Shown: one piece after another, positions 35,221 through 44,142 of the stretch | Layout of the letters: every line of letters begins with the position of its first letter | How positions within the stretch are numbered: the stretch's first letter is position 1 | Origin: Flavobacterium sp. ACN2 | Lineage (GTDB): Bacteria; Bacteroidota; Bacteroidia; Flavobacteriales; Flavobacteriaceae | DNA length: 64,000 nt | Assembly: GCF_002303885.1 (NCBI RefSeq) | Contig: NZ_MRCM01000005.1 | Location: 124,001-188,000 of the forward strand | Direction: 5' to 3' | The notes under the pieces: generated by a model | Told to the model about the DNA's origin: nothing | Databases searched by the model: none | What the model saw: only the letters and a program-made list of their open reading frames with translations | Made by a program: the position numbers and the translations under genes

Positions 35221-35622
35221 CTATAGTATAGTTTCAATAGGGCCTGTGCTGTGCTGCCTGTACAATTTTAAATATTCCGATGGAGCAATGCCTACATGTT
35301 TTTTAAATGCCCTGTAACCTGTTGTCCTTGATTTAAAGCCACAAGCCAGCATTATTTCCTCGGTCTTTAGATCTTTCCAGTCCGCATCATTAATTTTTGC
35401 TTTAAAATAATCAATTCTCTTTAAATTGACATAGTCGGTAAAATGATGATTAATTTCCACATTGATTAGATACGAGATAGTATGAAGGGTAATCCCTGTC
35501 TCTTGTGCAAGCTCGGGCAGCGAAAACTCATTTTGCAAAAAGAGCATATTGCTGGTCAGGGCCTTTTCTATTTTAGCCAAATAAAACTTCTTTTCTTTTG
35601 ATGTTAACTTTTCATAGCCCAT
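35221..35622 (-). CDS. AraC-family DNA-binding protein (cargo)
   Basis: The 133-residue protein consists almost only of the double helix-turn-helix of AraC/XylS type: FSLPELAQETGITLHTISYLIN (first HTH) and EEIMLACGFKSRTTGYRAFKKHVGIAPSEYLK (second HTH). Related Flavobacterium regulators carry a large N-terminal membrane or TPR sensor, which is missing here. It may be a truncated derivative or a stand-alone regulator of the cargo. Upstream 35623-35724 has no sensor sequence. Confidence 0.8.
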   Translation of the reverse strand: MGYEKLTSKEKKFYLAKIEKALTSNMLFLQNEFSLPELAQETGITLHTISYLINVEINHHFTDYVNLKRIDYFKAKINDADWKDLKTEEIMLACGFKSRTTGYRAFKKHVGIAPSEYLKLYRQHSTGPIETIL

Positions 35623-35724
35623 AATTCTTATCTAATGTTACAAACGATATGCTTTGCCCTGAAAAACACACAAGTCATTTCCAGCTCATTTTTACAATAG
35701 TAAATCTCTTGAGGCCAGTAAAAA

Positions 35725-36510
35725 CTACAAATCACCTTCACCCTGGTCAACCTGATTCTTTTTTCGTTTAAATGGTTGTAATAAATGGGAAAATATATTA
35801 TTAAAAACACCTTTGATCTGAAAAGCATTTACCAGTTTGTCTGTTCCGCTTCGTGGCATGATTTCATTGGCGTAAGCCGCTTCAATTTTAATATCATCTG
35901 AAAAAGCAAATCCACAGCCCGCCATCGCCCTGTTTCGGTCAAATACCTCGGGACCGCTCACCTGGCTCCTGGTTTTAAAAAACAGCTCATCGGAAGCAAA
36001 AACATACATTTTTTTTACTTTTACTCCCAGAGTTGATAACGGGCACACGGCCTTCACCTGAAATCTGAGGCGCTCAACAGCTTCCATATAATTTTCATCG
36101 GTCTGCATATGCCTGTCCTCGAATCTGGCCCGAAGGTTAATTGTAACCGCCGAAGACTTAAACATACTATAAGTTGCCTGCAGGGCAGTTCGGAATTCCC
36201 TTGATTCTTTTTGATTTAATTCCGGAACGTTATTATTGGAATAATTAGAAATAAAAGCAGAAAATTTCCATTTTTCAAAAGCATAATAATGAACCCATCC
36301 CCTAAGATAAAACTGGGTTATGCCGTGAAACATATTAGGGTCATCCGGGGTACTGCTGGACACAAATCCGGCATCGGCCTGCAGCACCCAATTCTGACTT
36401 AGGTCTCTTGTAAAATCATACTGATTCCAGAACTGGTTCAATTCATCTGTCTGGGCTGCAGCAACTGCGGCCACAAAATAAAAAAAAGAAAGGTAAATAT
36501 ACTTCCGCAT
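35725..36510 (-). CDS. DUF2490 domain protein, probable outer-membrane barrel (cargo)
   Basis: The protein has 261 residues with a signal peptide (about 1-18, AAAQ) and a DUF2490 pattern starting FWNQYDFTRDLSQNWVLQAD. Many alternating strands with aromatics follow (FYLRGWVHYYAFEKWKFSAF). DUF2490 proteins are predicted outer-membrane barrels of unknown role. Base composition is somewhat richer in G and C than the mobilization genes of the same element, which may mean a separate origin for this cargo. Confidence 0.8.
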   Translation of the reverse strand: MRKYIYLSFFYFVAAVAAAQTDELNQFWNQYDFTRDLSQNWVLQADAGFVSSSTPDDPNMFHGITQFYLRGWVHYYAFEKWKFSAFISNYSNNNVPELNQKESREFRTALQATYSMFKSSAVTINLRARFEDRHMQTDENYMEAVERLRFQVKAVCPLSTLGVKVKKMYVFASDELFFKTRSQVSGPEVFDRNRAMAGCGFAFSDDIKIEAAYANEIMPRSGTDKLVNAFQIKGVFNNIFSHLLQPFKRKKNQVDQGEGDL

Positions 36511-36945
36511 AATGACATGATGGAATATCGATCCTAATTACATAATTACAGCTGGCATAAAACCAGAACATCCCCATCTTATTAAATAAATTACTTAGGA
36601 AAAAGAAAAATAACCATAGCCCTCCATCCTCAATCAGCCCTGATGCTCTCCGCGGTAATAAGATGCACCCGGGGTCAGATAGCCAATGAAACTTTTTGCG
36701 TACCGATGCTTGTCACCCCGCTGATAGTGGGATCAGCCAAACAGAGGTGGTCCGGGCCTGACATTTCTGTGTCCGTTCACCTACAAGCCCTATACCAGCC
36801 CCGCTTTAGCAGTTGTACGTTATAAAAGGTTGCACAAACAGGCTGCAGATCATAATCTGCAGCCATAAGCCACCTGAGTATTACAAAAGCAAAAGCTCAC
36901 TGTCTAATGATATTAAAAAAAGCGCTTATAAAAATGTCATAATTA
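36511..36945. other. GC-richer intergenic stretch with possible gene debris
   Basis: The segment of about 36630-36860 is visibly richer in G and C than its surroundings. A minus-strand reading near 36670-36760 gives protein-like text (GPDHLCLADPTISGV, then FIGYLTPGASYYRGEHQG in another frame), broken by stops. It may be a decayed gene. A GC-rich hairpin-prone palindrome GGCTGCAGAT / ATCTGCAGCC (36841-36863) is also seen. No intact gene. Confidence 0.4.
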
Positions 36946-38946
36946 TTAAGGCTCAACAATATTAAACCAGAAATTGAAACTGTCTATTTTTCCAAGGAAT
37001 GTTGTAAAGGCATTTTGGTCCCCGTCAATTTTAATGGCTTTTGATTTCAGTAAATCAGCAAAAGAAGCTTCTTTCAAACTAACTTTATTCAGGTCACTTC
37101 TATTAATTGTGATCGTCGCTGTAACATTATCTTTTACGCTTCCGCCAATTCTCGGATTTACAACTCCGTTTGCTACTATTAGCGCTACTTTTTCTTTTAC
37201 ATCCGGAAGAACAATATTAAAATTGTATTTCATAGCGGCTGCATCAGGCTCTGTTCCTTTAAATTTCATGGCAAGGAAATTAAAGAATAAATCAGTACTC
37301 ATACCTCGAACCATGTCCGGACCTGCAGTATCTGGAGAAGGCAGTACTTTAACCCCATTTCTCAATTCTGTTGCTCCTGAAAGATAAAAATTTCTCCACG
37401 GACCAGATTCGGCCACATAACCAAGCTGTTCGTAAGCGTCTGCCAAAAGATTTCTTCCATCCTGATTTTTTGGGTCTGCAAAAACCAAATGGCTTACAAC
37501 TTCAGCCACCCAGCGATATTCTCCTTTGTCATACGATTTTTTGGCATTAGAGAGCAGATTATCAGCCCCGCCCATAAATTCAACGTATTTTTTCCCTGCA
37601 TCAACTGGTGTAAGTTTATTTAAGTTTGAAGGATTTCCATCAAACCAGCCAAAATATAATTGATATTGTGCACGTACATCATGGCTTAAAGTTCCGTAGT
37701 AACCTCTACTATAAAATTCTTTGTCCAATGATTCCGGAAGTTTTAACATCTCGGCAATTTCAATAGGCGTATATCCCTCATTAGCCAATCTTAGCGTCTG
37801 GTCATGAATAAAACGATATAAATCGCGCTGCTTTTCCCAATACGGTTTTATGTTTTTATTGTCCCAGGTTGGCCAGTGGTGAGAGGCAAAAGAAAACTGT
37901 ACATCGTCTCCCCACTTGGCAAGTGCCAAATCAATATAGGCGCTCCATTTTTGACCGTTGCGAACCTGCGCCCCTCTTAAAGTATAAAGATTGTGAAGGG
38001 TATGTGTTATATCCTCAGACTGGCAAAATGCTTTGAGTTCAGGAAAATAGAACATCATCTCTGCAGGCGCCTCAGATTCGGGAGTATAAATGAACTCCAC
38101 TTTAAGTCCATCTACAATTTTTTCCTCACCGGACAGTTTATTAATTTTATATGTACCATCTATAATACCAGACAAACCTGTTGAAGTTGTTTGTCCCAAA
38201 CCTGTCCCTAAAGTTCCTTTGGCATCTTTTGGAAGTAAATTACCATACATATAGGAAGCTCTTCTCCCCATTGTATTTCCTCCCATTACGTTTTCACTTA
38301 TAGCATGATCGAAAAAACCTTCTGGAACATAAATTGGAACTTTGCCGCTTTTCACATCTTTTTCATCCACCACTCCTCTTATTCCGCCAAAGTGATCAAT
38401 GTGGCTATGTGTAATAATAATTGCAGCAACAGGCTTTTTACCAACCTTTTCGTTTGCTAATGCTAATCCGGCCTTGGCTGTTTCGGGAGACATAAGAGGA
38501 TCAATTATAATCCAGCCTGTTTTACCTGCGATTAAAGTCATGTTAGCAAGATCTAAACCTCTGATTTGATAAATTGAACCTTTTTTTACCTCAAACAAAC
38601 CATTGATACTGTTGAGTTCACTCTGACGCCATAAACTTGGATTTGTCGTTGCAGGGGCAGTACCTTTTATAAAATCGTACTGTTTCATATCATACACTAC
38701 ATTTCCTTTCGCATCCTTTATATTTCCTTCGGGAATTGTAGCAATAAAACCTCTTTTTGCATTGTCATAATCTGTTTTGTCTGCAAAAGGCAGATAGGAT
38801 AACAAATCATTATTTGCTTTCTGGGTAAAACTAGTAGCATCTTTTTGATTTTTGTCTGTTTGTATTTTTTGTGAATACGTTTTTGTCACAGCCAATAAGC
38901 TTATAAGTGATAAAAACCTTACCGTTGTCTTTGATACTCTTTTCAT
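36946..38946 (-). CDS. Secreted alkyl/aryl-sulfatase, metallo-beta-lactamase fold (cargo)
   Basis: The protein has 666 residues with a signal peptide (about 1-25, TKTYSQ). An N-terminal metallo-beta-lactamase domain contains the zinc motif HSHIDH (180-185), GG after it, and further His/Glu ligands (EDITHTL, FASHHWPTWDN). A helical dimerization domain follows, then a C-terminal SCP2-like domain (about 540-660). This three-domain layout is that of SdsA1-type linear alkylsulfatases, which release sulfate from alkyl sulfates such as SDS. It is predicted periplasmic. The largest cargo gene, it is not obviously in an operon. Confidence 0.9.
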   Translation of the reverse strand: MKRVSKTTVRFLSLISLLAVTKTYSQKIQTDKNQKDATSFTQKANNDLLSYLPFADKTDYDNAKRGFIATIPEGNIKDAKGNVVYDMKQYDFIKGTAPATTNPSLWRQSELNSINGLFEVKKGSIYQIRGLDLANMTLIAGKTGWIIIDPLMSPETAKAGLALANEKVGKKPVAAIIITHSHIDHFGGIRGVVDEKDVKSGKVPIYVPEGFFDHAISENVMGGNTMGRRASYMYGNLLPKDAKGTLGTGLGQTTSTGLSGIIDGTYKINKLSGEEKIVDGLKVEFIYTPESEAPAEMMFYFPELKAFCQSEDITHTLHNLYTLRGAQVRNGQKWSAYIDLALAKWGDDVQFSFASHHWPTWDNKNIKPYWEKQRDLYRFIHDQTLRLANEGYTPIEIAEMLKLPESLDKEFYSRGYYGTLSHDVRAQYQLYFGWFDGNPSNLNKLTPVDAGKKYVEFMGGADNLLSNAKKSYDKGEYRWVAEVVSHLVFADPKNQDGRNLLADAYEQLGYVAESGPWRNFYLSGATELRNGVKVLPSPDTAGPDMVRGMSTDLFFNFLAMKFKGTEPDAAAMKYNFNIVLPDVKEKVALIVANGVVNPRIGGSVKDNVTATITINRSDLNKVSLKEASFADLLKSKAIKIDGDQNAFTTFLGKIDSFNFWFNIVEP

Positions 38947-39387
38947 AATTTTAGATTTAAATTAAATACATAGCAATAAATGATACAGCTAAAATTACTT
39001 CAAAATAAAAAAGAGCGAAAATTCATAAGGGATAAAGGTGTTTCAAATTATAATTTGCAACCAAATAGAACGAAATAACACTTCCTTAAAATAAAATTGA
39101 TAAAAATAAACCCTAGCATTTGGCACCGATTATTTCGCTTCACTTGGCTTGTATGCGGTTAAATCCCTTATACCGAGGCTTGGCAAAAAAATTCGACCAT
39201 AGCATAGGACAAAGAGCTCAAGTAACACGCTTGAGGTAATTAAGCGATGATGCAGTAGTAACGATTATAAACAAAACTGAGTTCCTGATTTAACAAAAGA
39301 TTTTTATTCTTTTTTGTTTTACTATTTTAAATTATACATTTAATATATTAAATTTAATACATGCAAAACATCTAAATAACTTGTAAA
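38947..39387. other. Intergenic region between divergent cargo genes
   Basis: 441 bases separate the divergent alkylsulfatase and alpha/beta hydrolase genes and must contain both promoters. I see no TAnnTTTG match placed near either start and no gene. Confidence 0.5.
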
Positions 39388-40317
39388 ATGACACAAAAAA
39401 TTTATTTTCTTCTCTTAGTATTCTTGTCTTTTTCATATAACAGTTACTGTCAGGAAAACCATTCCAAAAGATCATTTACAAACAATACCATCAAAACTTC
39501 AGACGGAGTTTCTCTGTTTGCAAAAATTTCAGGAAAAGGCGATGTCTGTATATTCGTTCATGGCGGTCCGGGTGCCTGGAGTGAATCTTTTGAAAAACTG
39601 GGCGGTAATATTCTGGAAGATAAATTAACTATGTGCTACTATGACCAGAGAGGTTGCGGAAAATCTACATCCCCAACAGATAATAACTATAGTTTGGATC
39701 GTATGGTAGATGATATTGAAGATATTCGCAAAAATCTCAATACTTCTAAAGTTTTTATAATGGGACATTCTTTTGGAGGTATTTTAGCCACTGAATATGC
39801 CAGGAAATATCCCCAGCATATACAGGGCTTAATCCTTCTAAATGCCACTCTTGATATTAACTATTCCCTACGCAACCAGATTTCTTTTATTGGAACTATC
39901 ATTGGCGAGTATATAACTGTACAAAATGATTCAGTACTAAATAGTTTTTTTGATGCTAAAAAACGTCTGAGTAAAACAGATTTGAATTATAAAATACTAT
40001 CCGATGATAAAGCAAGTGTCGAAAAAGTAGACAGTATCGATAACGGTTTTAAAAGAAACACTTCTTTTGCCCAACACGCACTAAAAGATCCGGTTTATTT
40101 TAAAGATTTTACAAAAGAAACTTCGACTATCAAAGTCCCAACACTTATAATTTCAGGCGCAAAGGACAATAATATTGGTCCCGATCATTATCTTTCTTTT
40201 AAATTTCCGAACCAAGATGTTAAAATCATCGACGGAGGACATTTATTGTATTATGAAAAGAACCAGGATTTTAAAAATAGCGTAGAGCAATTTGTTCTAA
40301 AAATAAGAGCCAAATAG
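39388..40317 (+). CDS. Alpha/beta hydrolase, proline-iminopeptidase-like (cargo)
   Basis: The protein has 309 residues with a signal peptide (about 1-21). Typical motifs are VHGGPGAW (oxyanion loop), YYDQRGCGKST, and the nucleophile elbow GHSFGG with Ser128. The acid is in ISGAKDNNIGP and the catalytic His in IDGGHLLYYE near the C-terminus. It matches the S33 prolyl-aminopeptidase group, but esterases share all of these motifs. It is divergent from the alkylsulfatase. A combined role, such as ester and sulfate ester breakdown, is speculation. Confidence 0.85.
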   Translation: MTQKIYFLLLVFLSFSYNSYCQENHSKRSFTNNTIKTSDGVSLFAKISGKGDVCIFVHGGPGAWSESFEKLGGNILEDKLTMCYYDQRGCGKSTSPTDNNYSLDRMVDDIEDIRKNLNTSKVFIMGHSFGGILATEYARKYPQHIQGLILLNATLDINYSLRNQISFIGTIIGEYITVQNDSVLNSFFDAKKRLSKTDLNYKILSDDKASVEKVDSIDNGFKRNTSFAQHALKDPVYFKDFTKETSTIKVPTLIISGAKDNNIGPDHYLSFKFPNQDVKIIDGGHLLYYEKNQDFKNSVEQFVLKIRAK

Positions 40318-40355
40318 TTTAAATTGTAAACCCATTGGAGTACTCCTCTTTAGGT

Positions 40356-40544
40356 TTAAACGGCCTTATCGGAGTATTCTTTACTATTTTTTAGTTTTTC
40401 AATGCGTTTGGGGTCAAATTGCGGTAATGCAATTCGTTTTTCTCGCCACTTTTTGAAGCAGCGGCTATTTTGCAGATGACATGCAAATAACATTGGCCAG
40501 ATATAGTCTTTAAAAGGGATAGGCCAAAGATCTTCCGCTGTTCT
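40356..40544 (-). pseudogene. Short protein-like remnant
   Basis: A minus-strand frame of about 62 codons, closed upstream by TGA, reads DLWPIPFKDYIWPMLFACHL, then KKWREKRIALPQFDPKRIEK, ending in a TAA at 40356-40358. Composition looks protein-like, but there is no start codon before residue 20 or so. It may be the end of a decayed gene. No family recognised. Confidence 0.3.
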
Positions 40545-40703
40545 TCAGCACGCCCCATCATAAGCCCTCCTGTAATTCCTATAATACCTGAAAAGTTCCA
40601 AATCCAATATATGCTGTTTCAACTTTTAATCACACCTTAATAACGATAATAAATTTAGAGAATGGGTTTGAAACTTTATAAAATGATTATCAAATTTTAA
40701 CTT

Positions 40704-41659
40704 ATGAAAATTACAATTTTAGACGATTACCAACATGCAGTAGAGAAGCTCGACTGCTTTCAACTTTTAAAAAATCAGAATGTTGACATTCTTCATAATA
40801 CTGAGAAAAATAAAATAATATTAGCAGAAAAGCTAAAAGACACTGACATTATTGTTTTGACACGCGAGAGGACTCAAATCAATGAAGAATTAATTTCCTT
40901 ACTGCCAAATTTGAAATTAATTAGTCAGACTGGAAAAATATCAAATCACTTAAATATAAAGTTGCAGTTTCCGAAGGTCTAGGTTCACCAATAGCACCGG
41001 CAGAATTAACTTGGGCGCTGCTGCTGAATACCGTAAGGCAAATTCCAAATGCAATTGAAGGAATGAAAAATGGAAAATGGCAGACCAATATTGGTTCAAC
41101 AATCCACGGAAAAACCATCGGAATTTGGGGCTACGGAAAAATTGGTCAGCGCATCGCTCAATATGCAAAAGTTTTCGGTGCAAAAGTAATAGTTTGGGGA
41201 AGTGAATCTTCGAGAGAAAAAGCTATTGAAGATGGTTTCGAAAGAGCAAATTCAAAAGAAGAGTTTTTTACTGAAAGTGATATTGTAACATTACACCTGC
41301 GTCTAAATGAAAATACATTCGGCATAGTAAAGGAATTAGATTTATTGTCAATGAAAGACAATTCTGTTTTGATCAATACAGCCAGGGCTGAAATTATTGA
41401 AGAAGGAAAATTACTAAAGAGTTTAAAAGCCGGAAAACCATCATACGCAGGGTTGGACGTTTATGACGAAGAACCAATCTATGATAAAAATTACGAATTA
41501 CTCAAATTACCTAATGTGGTTTGCACTCCTCACTTAGGTTATGTTGAAAAATGCGGTTACGAATTATACTTTGGAAAAGCATTCGAAAATGCTTTGAACT
41601 TTATAAATGGAAAACCAACCAACATCGCTAATCCAGAAGTCTTTAAAGATTTTAATTAA
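40704..41659 (+). pseudogene. D-2-hydroxyacid dehydrogenase, frameshifted
   Basis: Two consecutive frames together give a dehydrogenase of about 318 codons. The first (40704-40982) has the N-terminal catalytic-domain part (MKITILDDYQHAVEKL; LKLISQTGKISNHL). The second continues from about 40950 with KVAVSEGLGSPIAPAELTW, the NAD fold GYGKIGQ, NTARAEII with the catalytic Arg, DVYDEEP (Glu) and TPHLGYVE (His). Within about 40930-40960 the frame changes. Residues expected between the two parts appear to be missing, so a small deletion is more likely than a simple sequencing slip. The second part alone lacks the complete fold. Confidence 0.8.
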
Positions 41660-42067
41660 ATTATATTTTAAGTGATTTTATAAAAAAAAATGGAGCATAC
41701 ATTGCAGCAGTTATAATTGACCATAACTTATTAAAAACTATATACTAGTTACATTTTTACATTAATCCCCAACGGGACATCCAAACCAAATTCTGGAAGC
41801 CATTAAAAGACAGCCTTTACTTCCAGTAAGCCAATCTCTTCAAATCTTCCATAAAATTTATAGAAATTTGTCCAGTCGAGATCCCTCGACATCTGTCAAT
41901 CCCAGTAAATACTGGTTGCTAATTTCTGTATAGAGAAAATAAATCTTAATTTTAAATGCTGCCTGCCATTTTTTAAGACAAAAAAATCCTTTATAAATCT
42001 CCAAATCTATTTACTTAATTGAATAAAAGAAAATATTTTATTTCAAGTTTCCACCGCCATTTACTTT
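41660..42067. other. Intergenic stretch between cargo and mobilization module
   Basis: No gene seen. A short palindrome, GTCGAGATCCCTCGAC, lies at about 41876. A 29-codon minus-strand frame (MSRDLDWTNFYKFYGRFEE) is too short to call. Confidence 0.4.
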
Positions 42068-42607
42068 CTACAGAGTTTCATACGCTTCTTTCATACGTTT
42101 TTTAGTTTCTTTATCACTATTAATATACATATACTCCCAAGCTTTTCTTATCCTATCGTTTTGAATTTTTCTGAGTTCAATTTCTTTGCTATTATCGCTA
42201 TAATTTATTCCCCAATTATAAAGATTGCTTAAGGCTACCATTATAACAAGCCATAAAAACCACCTTCCAAAAACAATTTTATAAAACAGTTTCGCATCCT
42301 GTTCGGGAAATAATAAAATCTGAAATTTCCTAATGATACTTTTCGGTTGCCTGCCAATCATAAATTTTATATCCAGGAAACCTTTTTGTAGGATAGCTTC
42401 TATTGGTCTAATATCTAATGTCTCTGAAACACTTTTTGCTTTATTATCTTCTTTTTTTAATGCATCCATTTTATTGCCTACGATATTAACTGCAATAATA
42501 AGCGCCTCAATATGCTGATTGTTTGTTTTCTGTTCCTGAGTAAATTCCTCCAGTACTAATTGTAATGTCTCTCGTTCTAAATGACCTTTGTTTGTATCTG
42601 TTTCCAT
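42068..42607 (-). CDS. Membrane protein accompanying the relaxase, unknown
   Basis: The 179-residue protein has an N-terminal helical, charged region (1-110) and one membrane helix (about 118-136, FLWLVIMVALSNLYNW). A basic/acidic helical tail (KIQNDRIRKAWEYMYINSDKETKKRM) follows. Proteins of this form are often found downstream of relaxase genes in Bacteroidota mobilizable elements. Nineteen bases after the relaxase stop, it probably belongs to the mob operon. Possible role: membrane link of the relaxosome (inference). Confidence 0.6.
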   Translation of the reverse strand: METDTNKGHLERETLQLVLEEFTQEQKTNNQHIEALIIAVNIVGNKMDALKKEDNKAKSVSETLDIRPIEAILQKGFLDIKFMIGRQPKSIIRKFQILLFPEQDAKLFYKIVFGRWFLWLVIMVALSNLYNWGINYSDNSKEIELRKIQNDRIRKAWEYMYINSDKETKKRMKEAYETL

Positions 42608-42626
42608 ACTACTATTTTTTAAAATA

Positions 42627-43646
42627 TTATCTCCTTAATGATGGTCTCTTTTTTTTCTTTTGGAGTTTTCTCAGTAATTCAGGATCGAAATAATCCGGCT
42701 CATATTCAGAATTCACTAATTGCCCTATAACTCCTAAGGCCTCCTCAATAACTGTCACTCCAGTGCTACCTATGTTGTAGCTTTGCTTTTCTTCATTCTG
42801 CTTTCCACTACTGAAAGAATTGGATATTGACAGACTATCTTTATTACGTTTTTTTTCTTCTTCTGTATTTTTTATCGCAAATTGCTCTTTCTGACTTATT
42901 ATCTTTTCAATTTTTGTCAATGAAAAGCCTACTTCGCTTCCTTTTATTTTTACTTTTTTATCATCTATAAAAGAGATTCCCCTGCCTTTAAGAACTTTAT
43001 ACCCCAAATCTCTCATCTGTTTTTCAAAAGCTAAATAAGAACTGACAGACTTTAATGTCTGCTGGATATCTCCTTTTAGTTTTTCTTTTCTACTGTCATG
43101 ACGAGGCAATAACCTGTCTTTAGGGGACAGGAATACTCTTGGGCTTAATACTTCCTGAAGACCGTATTTCTTTTCAAGACGACGACAAAGTTCAGCCATG
43201 CGTTTATAGCTATTGCTGTCATTGGCAACTTTGCCGTCAAATCCAACACGATTGGCTGCAATATGAATGTGTTGCTCTTTGGTATCCTTATGCAGTACAC
43301 AGATGTATTGGTTGTCTGCTATACCAAACTCCGTAGCGCATTCTCTGCCAACCTCTCTCAATTGTTCTTTGGTCAATGTATCATCCGGGGCTAAACGCAG
43401 GGTTAGATGCAACATTGGTTTTTCAATACGCCTGCTTAATTTTCTAACATCCTTAAACTGCCCAGTAAGCTCATATTTGTTTCCGAAGCATTTATTGTAT
43501 TCTAATACTTCTGCACGCTCTTTGTGCTGTAAATGATCTTGCATTGCAAGTGCTAGCTTTTTCTCGTCGGACAATTCTCTTTTATCTTCCAGACAGTAGC
43601 TAATGCAATGGTAAAAAGAGCTGCCTATACTTACATGACCTATCAT
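42627..43646 (-). CDS. mobB: Relaxase / mobilization nuclease
   Basis: The protein has 339 residues and is a MobA/VirD2-type (PF03432-like) DNA relaxase. It nicks the transfer origin and pilots the strand. The N-terminal YHCISYCLEDK carries the likely catalytic Tyr. The metal-binding His motif is QHIHIAANRV (His126, His128). The C-terminal third is basic (LQKKKKRPSLRR). The start overlaps the mobC stop by 4 bases (ATGA), showing translational coupling. This type is typical of Bacteroidota plasmids and IMEs. The gene symbol is by analogy. Confidence 0.87.
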   Translation of the reverse strand: MIGHVSIGSSFYHCISYCLEDKRELSDEKKLALAMQDHLQHKERAEVLEYNKCFGNKYELTGQFKDVRKLSRRIEKPMLHLTLRLAPDDTLTKEQLREVGRECATEFGIADNQYICVLHKDTKEQHIHIAANRVGFDGKVANDSNSYKRMAELCRRLEKKYGLQEVLSPRVFLSPKDRLLPRHDSRKEKLKGDIQQTLKSVSSYLAFEKQMRDLGYKVLKGRGISFIDDKKVKIKGSEVGFSLTKIEKIISQKEQFAIKNTEEEKKRNKDSLSISNSFSSGKQNEEKQSYNIGSTGVTVIEEALGVIGQLVNSEYEPDYFDPELLRKLQKKKKRPSLRR

Positions 43647-44020
43647 GATATAAAGTTTTTAATTTGGACAGCAAGATCTTTAACCTGACCTGACTGCACT
43701 TTTAATTCTGCACGTTCAAGCGGGCTTAACTCATCATTGCTATTTCTCTTTTTAGCAATTTGATTCAGGTTGGCTGCCATGTGGTTGAGTACTCCGGTAA
43801 AGCTTAGAATTTCTTTCGGAAGGGCTTTATTTCTGTAATCAATCTTTGCCGTTAATCCGATTTCACGAAGATATTCGGAAACAGTAAGATTTACTTTTTT
43901 AGCTTTGGATTCAATTATTTTACGCTCGTAGAGTGTACATTTAATTGCCATAAGCTGATCTCTTTTTACAGCCTTTTTGGGTCTTCCTCCTCTGTTCTTT
44001 TTTACTTCTTTCTCTTCCAT
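43643..44020 (-). CDS. mobC: MobC-type relaxosome accessory protein
   Basis: The 125-residue basic protein has the ribbon-helix-helix-like start KRDQLMAIKCTLYERKIIESKAKKVNLTVSEYLRE and a C-terminal helical part with LNHMAANLNQIAKK, the usual MobC/MbeC landmarks. It would bind near oriT and help the relaxase open the DNA. It overlaps the relaxase start and lies just after the candidate oriT hairpin. Confidence 0.85.
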   Translation of the reverse strand: MEEKEVKKNRGGRPKKAVKRDQLMAIKCTLYERKIIESKAKKVNLTVSEYLREIGLTAKIDYRNKALPKEILSFTGVLNHMAANLNQIAKKRNSNDELSPLERAELKVQSGQVKDLAVQIKNFIS

Positions 44021-44094
44021 AGTCTCTTATCATTTATTTTTTGAATGCGGATGCATGAAAAAAATCCTCTCAACGGATGCGACAGCATGAGGGG

Positions 44095-44130
44095 AGCCAG
44101 CGTTTTGGTTTTACCAAAACATAGCTGGCT
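44095..44130. promoter_or_regulatory. Candidate transfer origin (oriT) hairpin
   Basis: AGCCAGC (44095-44101) plus GTTTTGGT (44102-44109), a TTT loop, ACCAAAAC (44113-44120), a three-base ATA bulge and GCTGGCT (44124-44130) form a 15-bp interrupted stem, just upstream of mobC. Location and shape fit an oriT. It could also be a terminator for the toprim gene, but no U run follows on the minus strand. Confidence 0.55.
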
Positions 44131-44142
44131 ACCACTCGGACG

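Noticed and set aside
36643..36825. Plus-strand 60-codon frame in the GC-richer gap
   Set aside because: No start context, no recognisable features; the minus strand looks more protein-like but is broken.
40704..41659. Programmed frameshift in the dehydrogenase
   Set aside because: No slippery sequence or following structure at the junction, and residues appear to be missing, so a mutation is the simpler reading.
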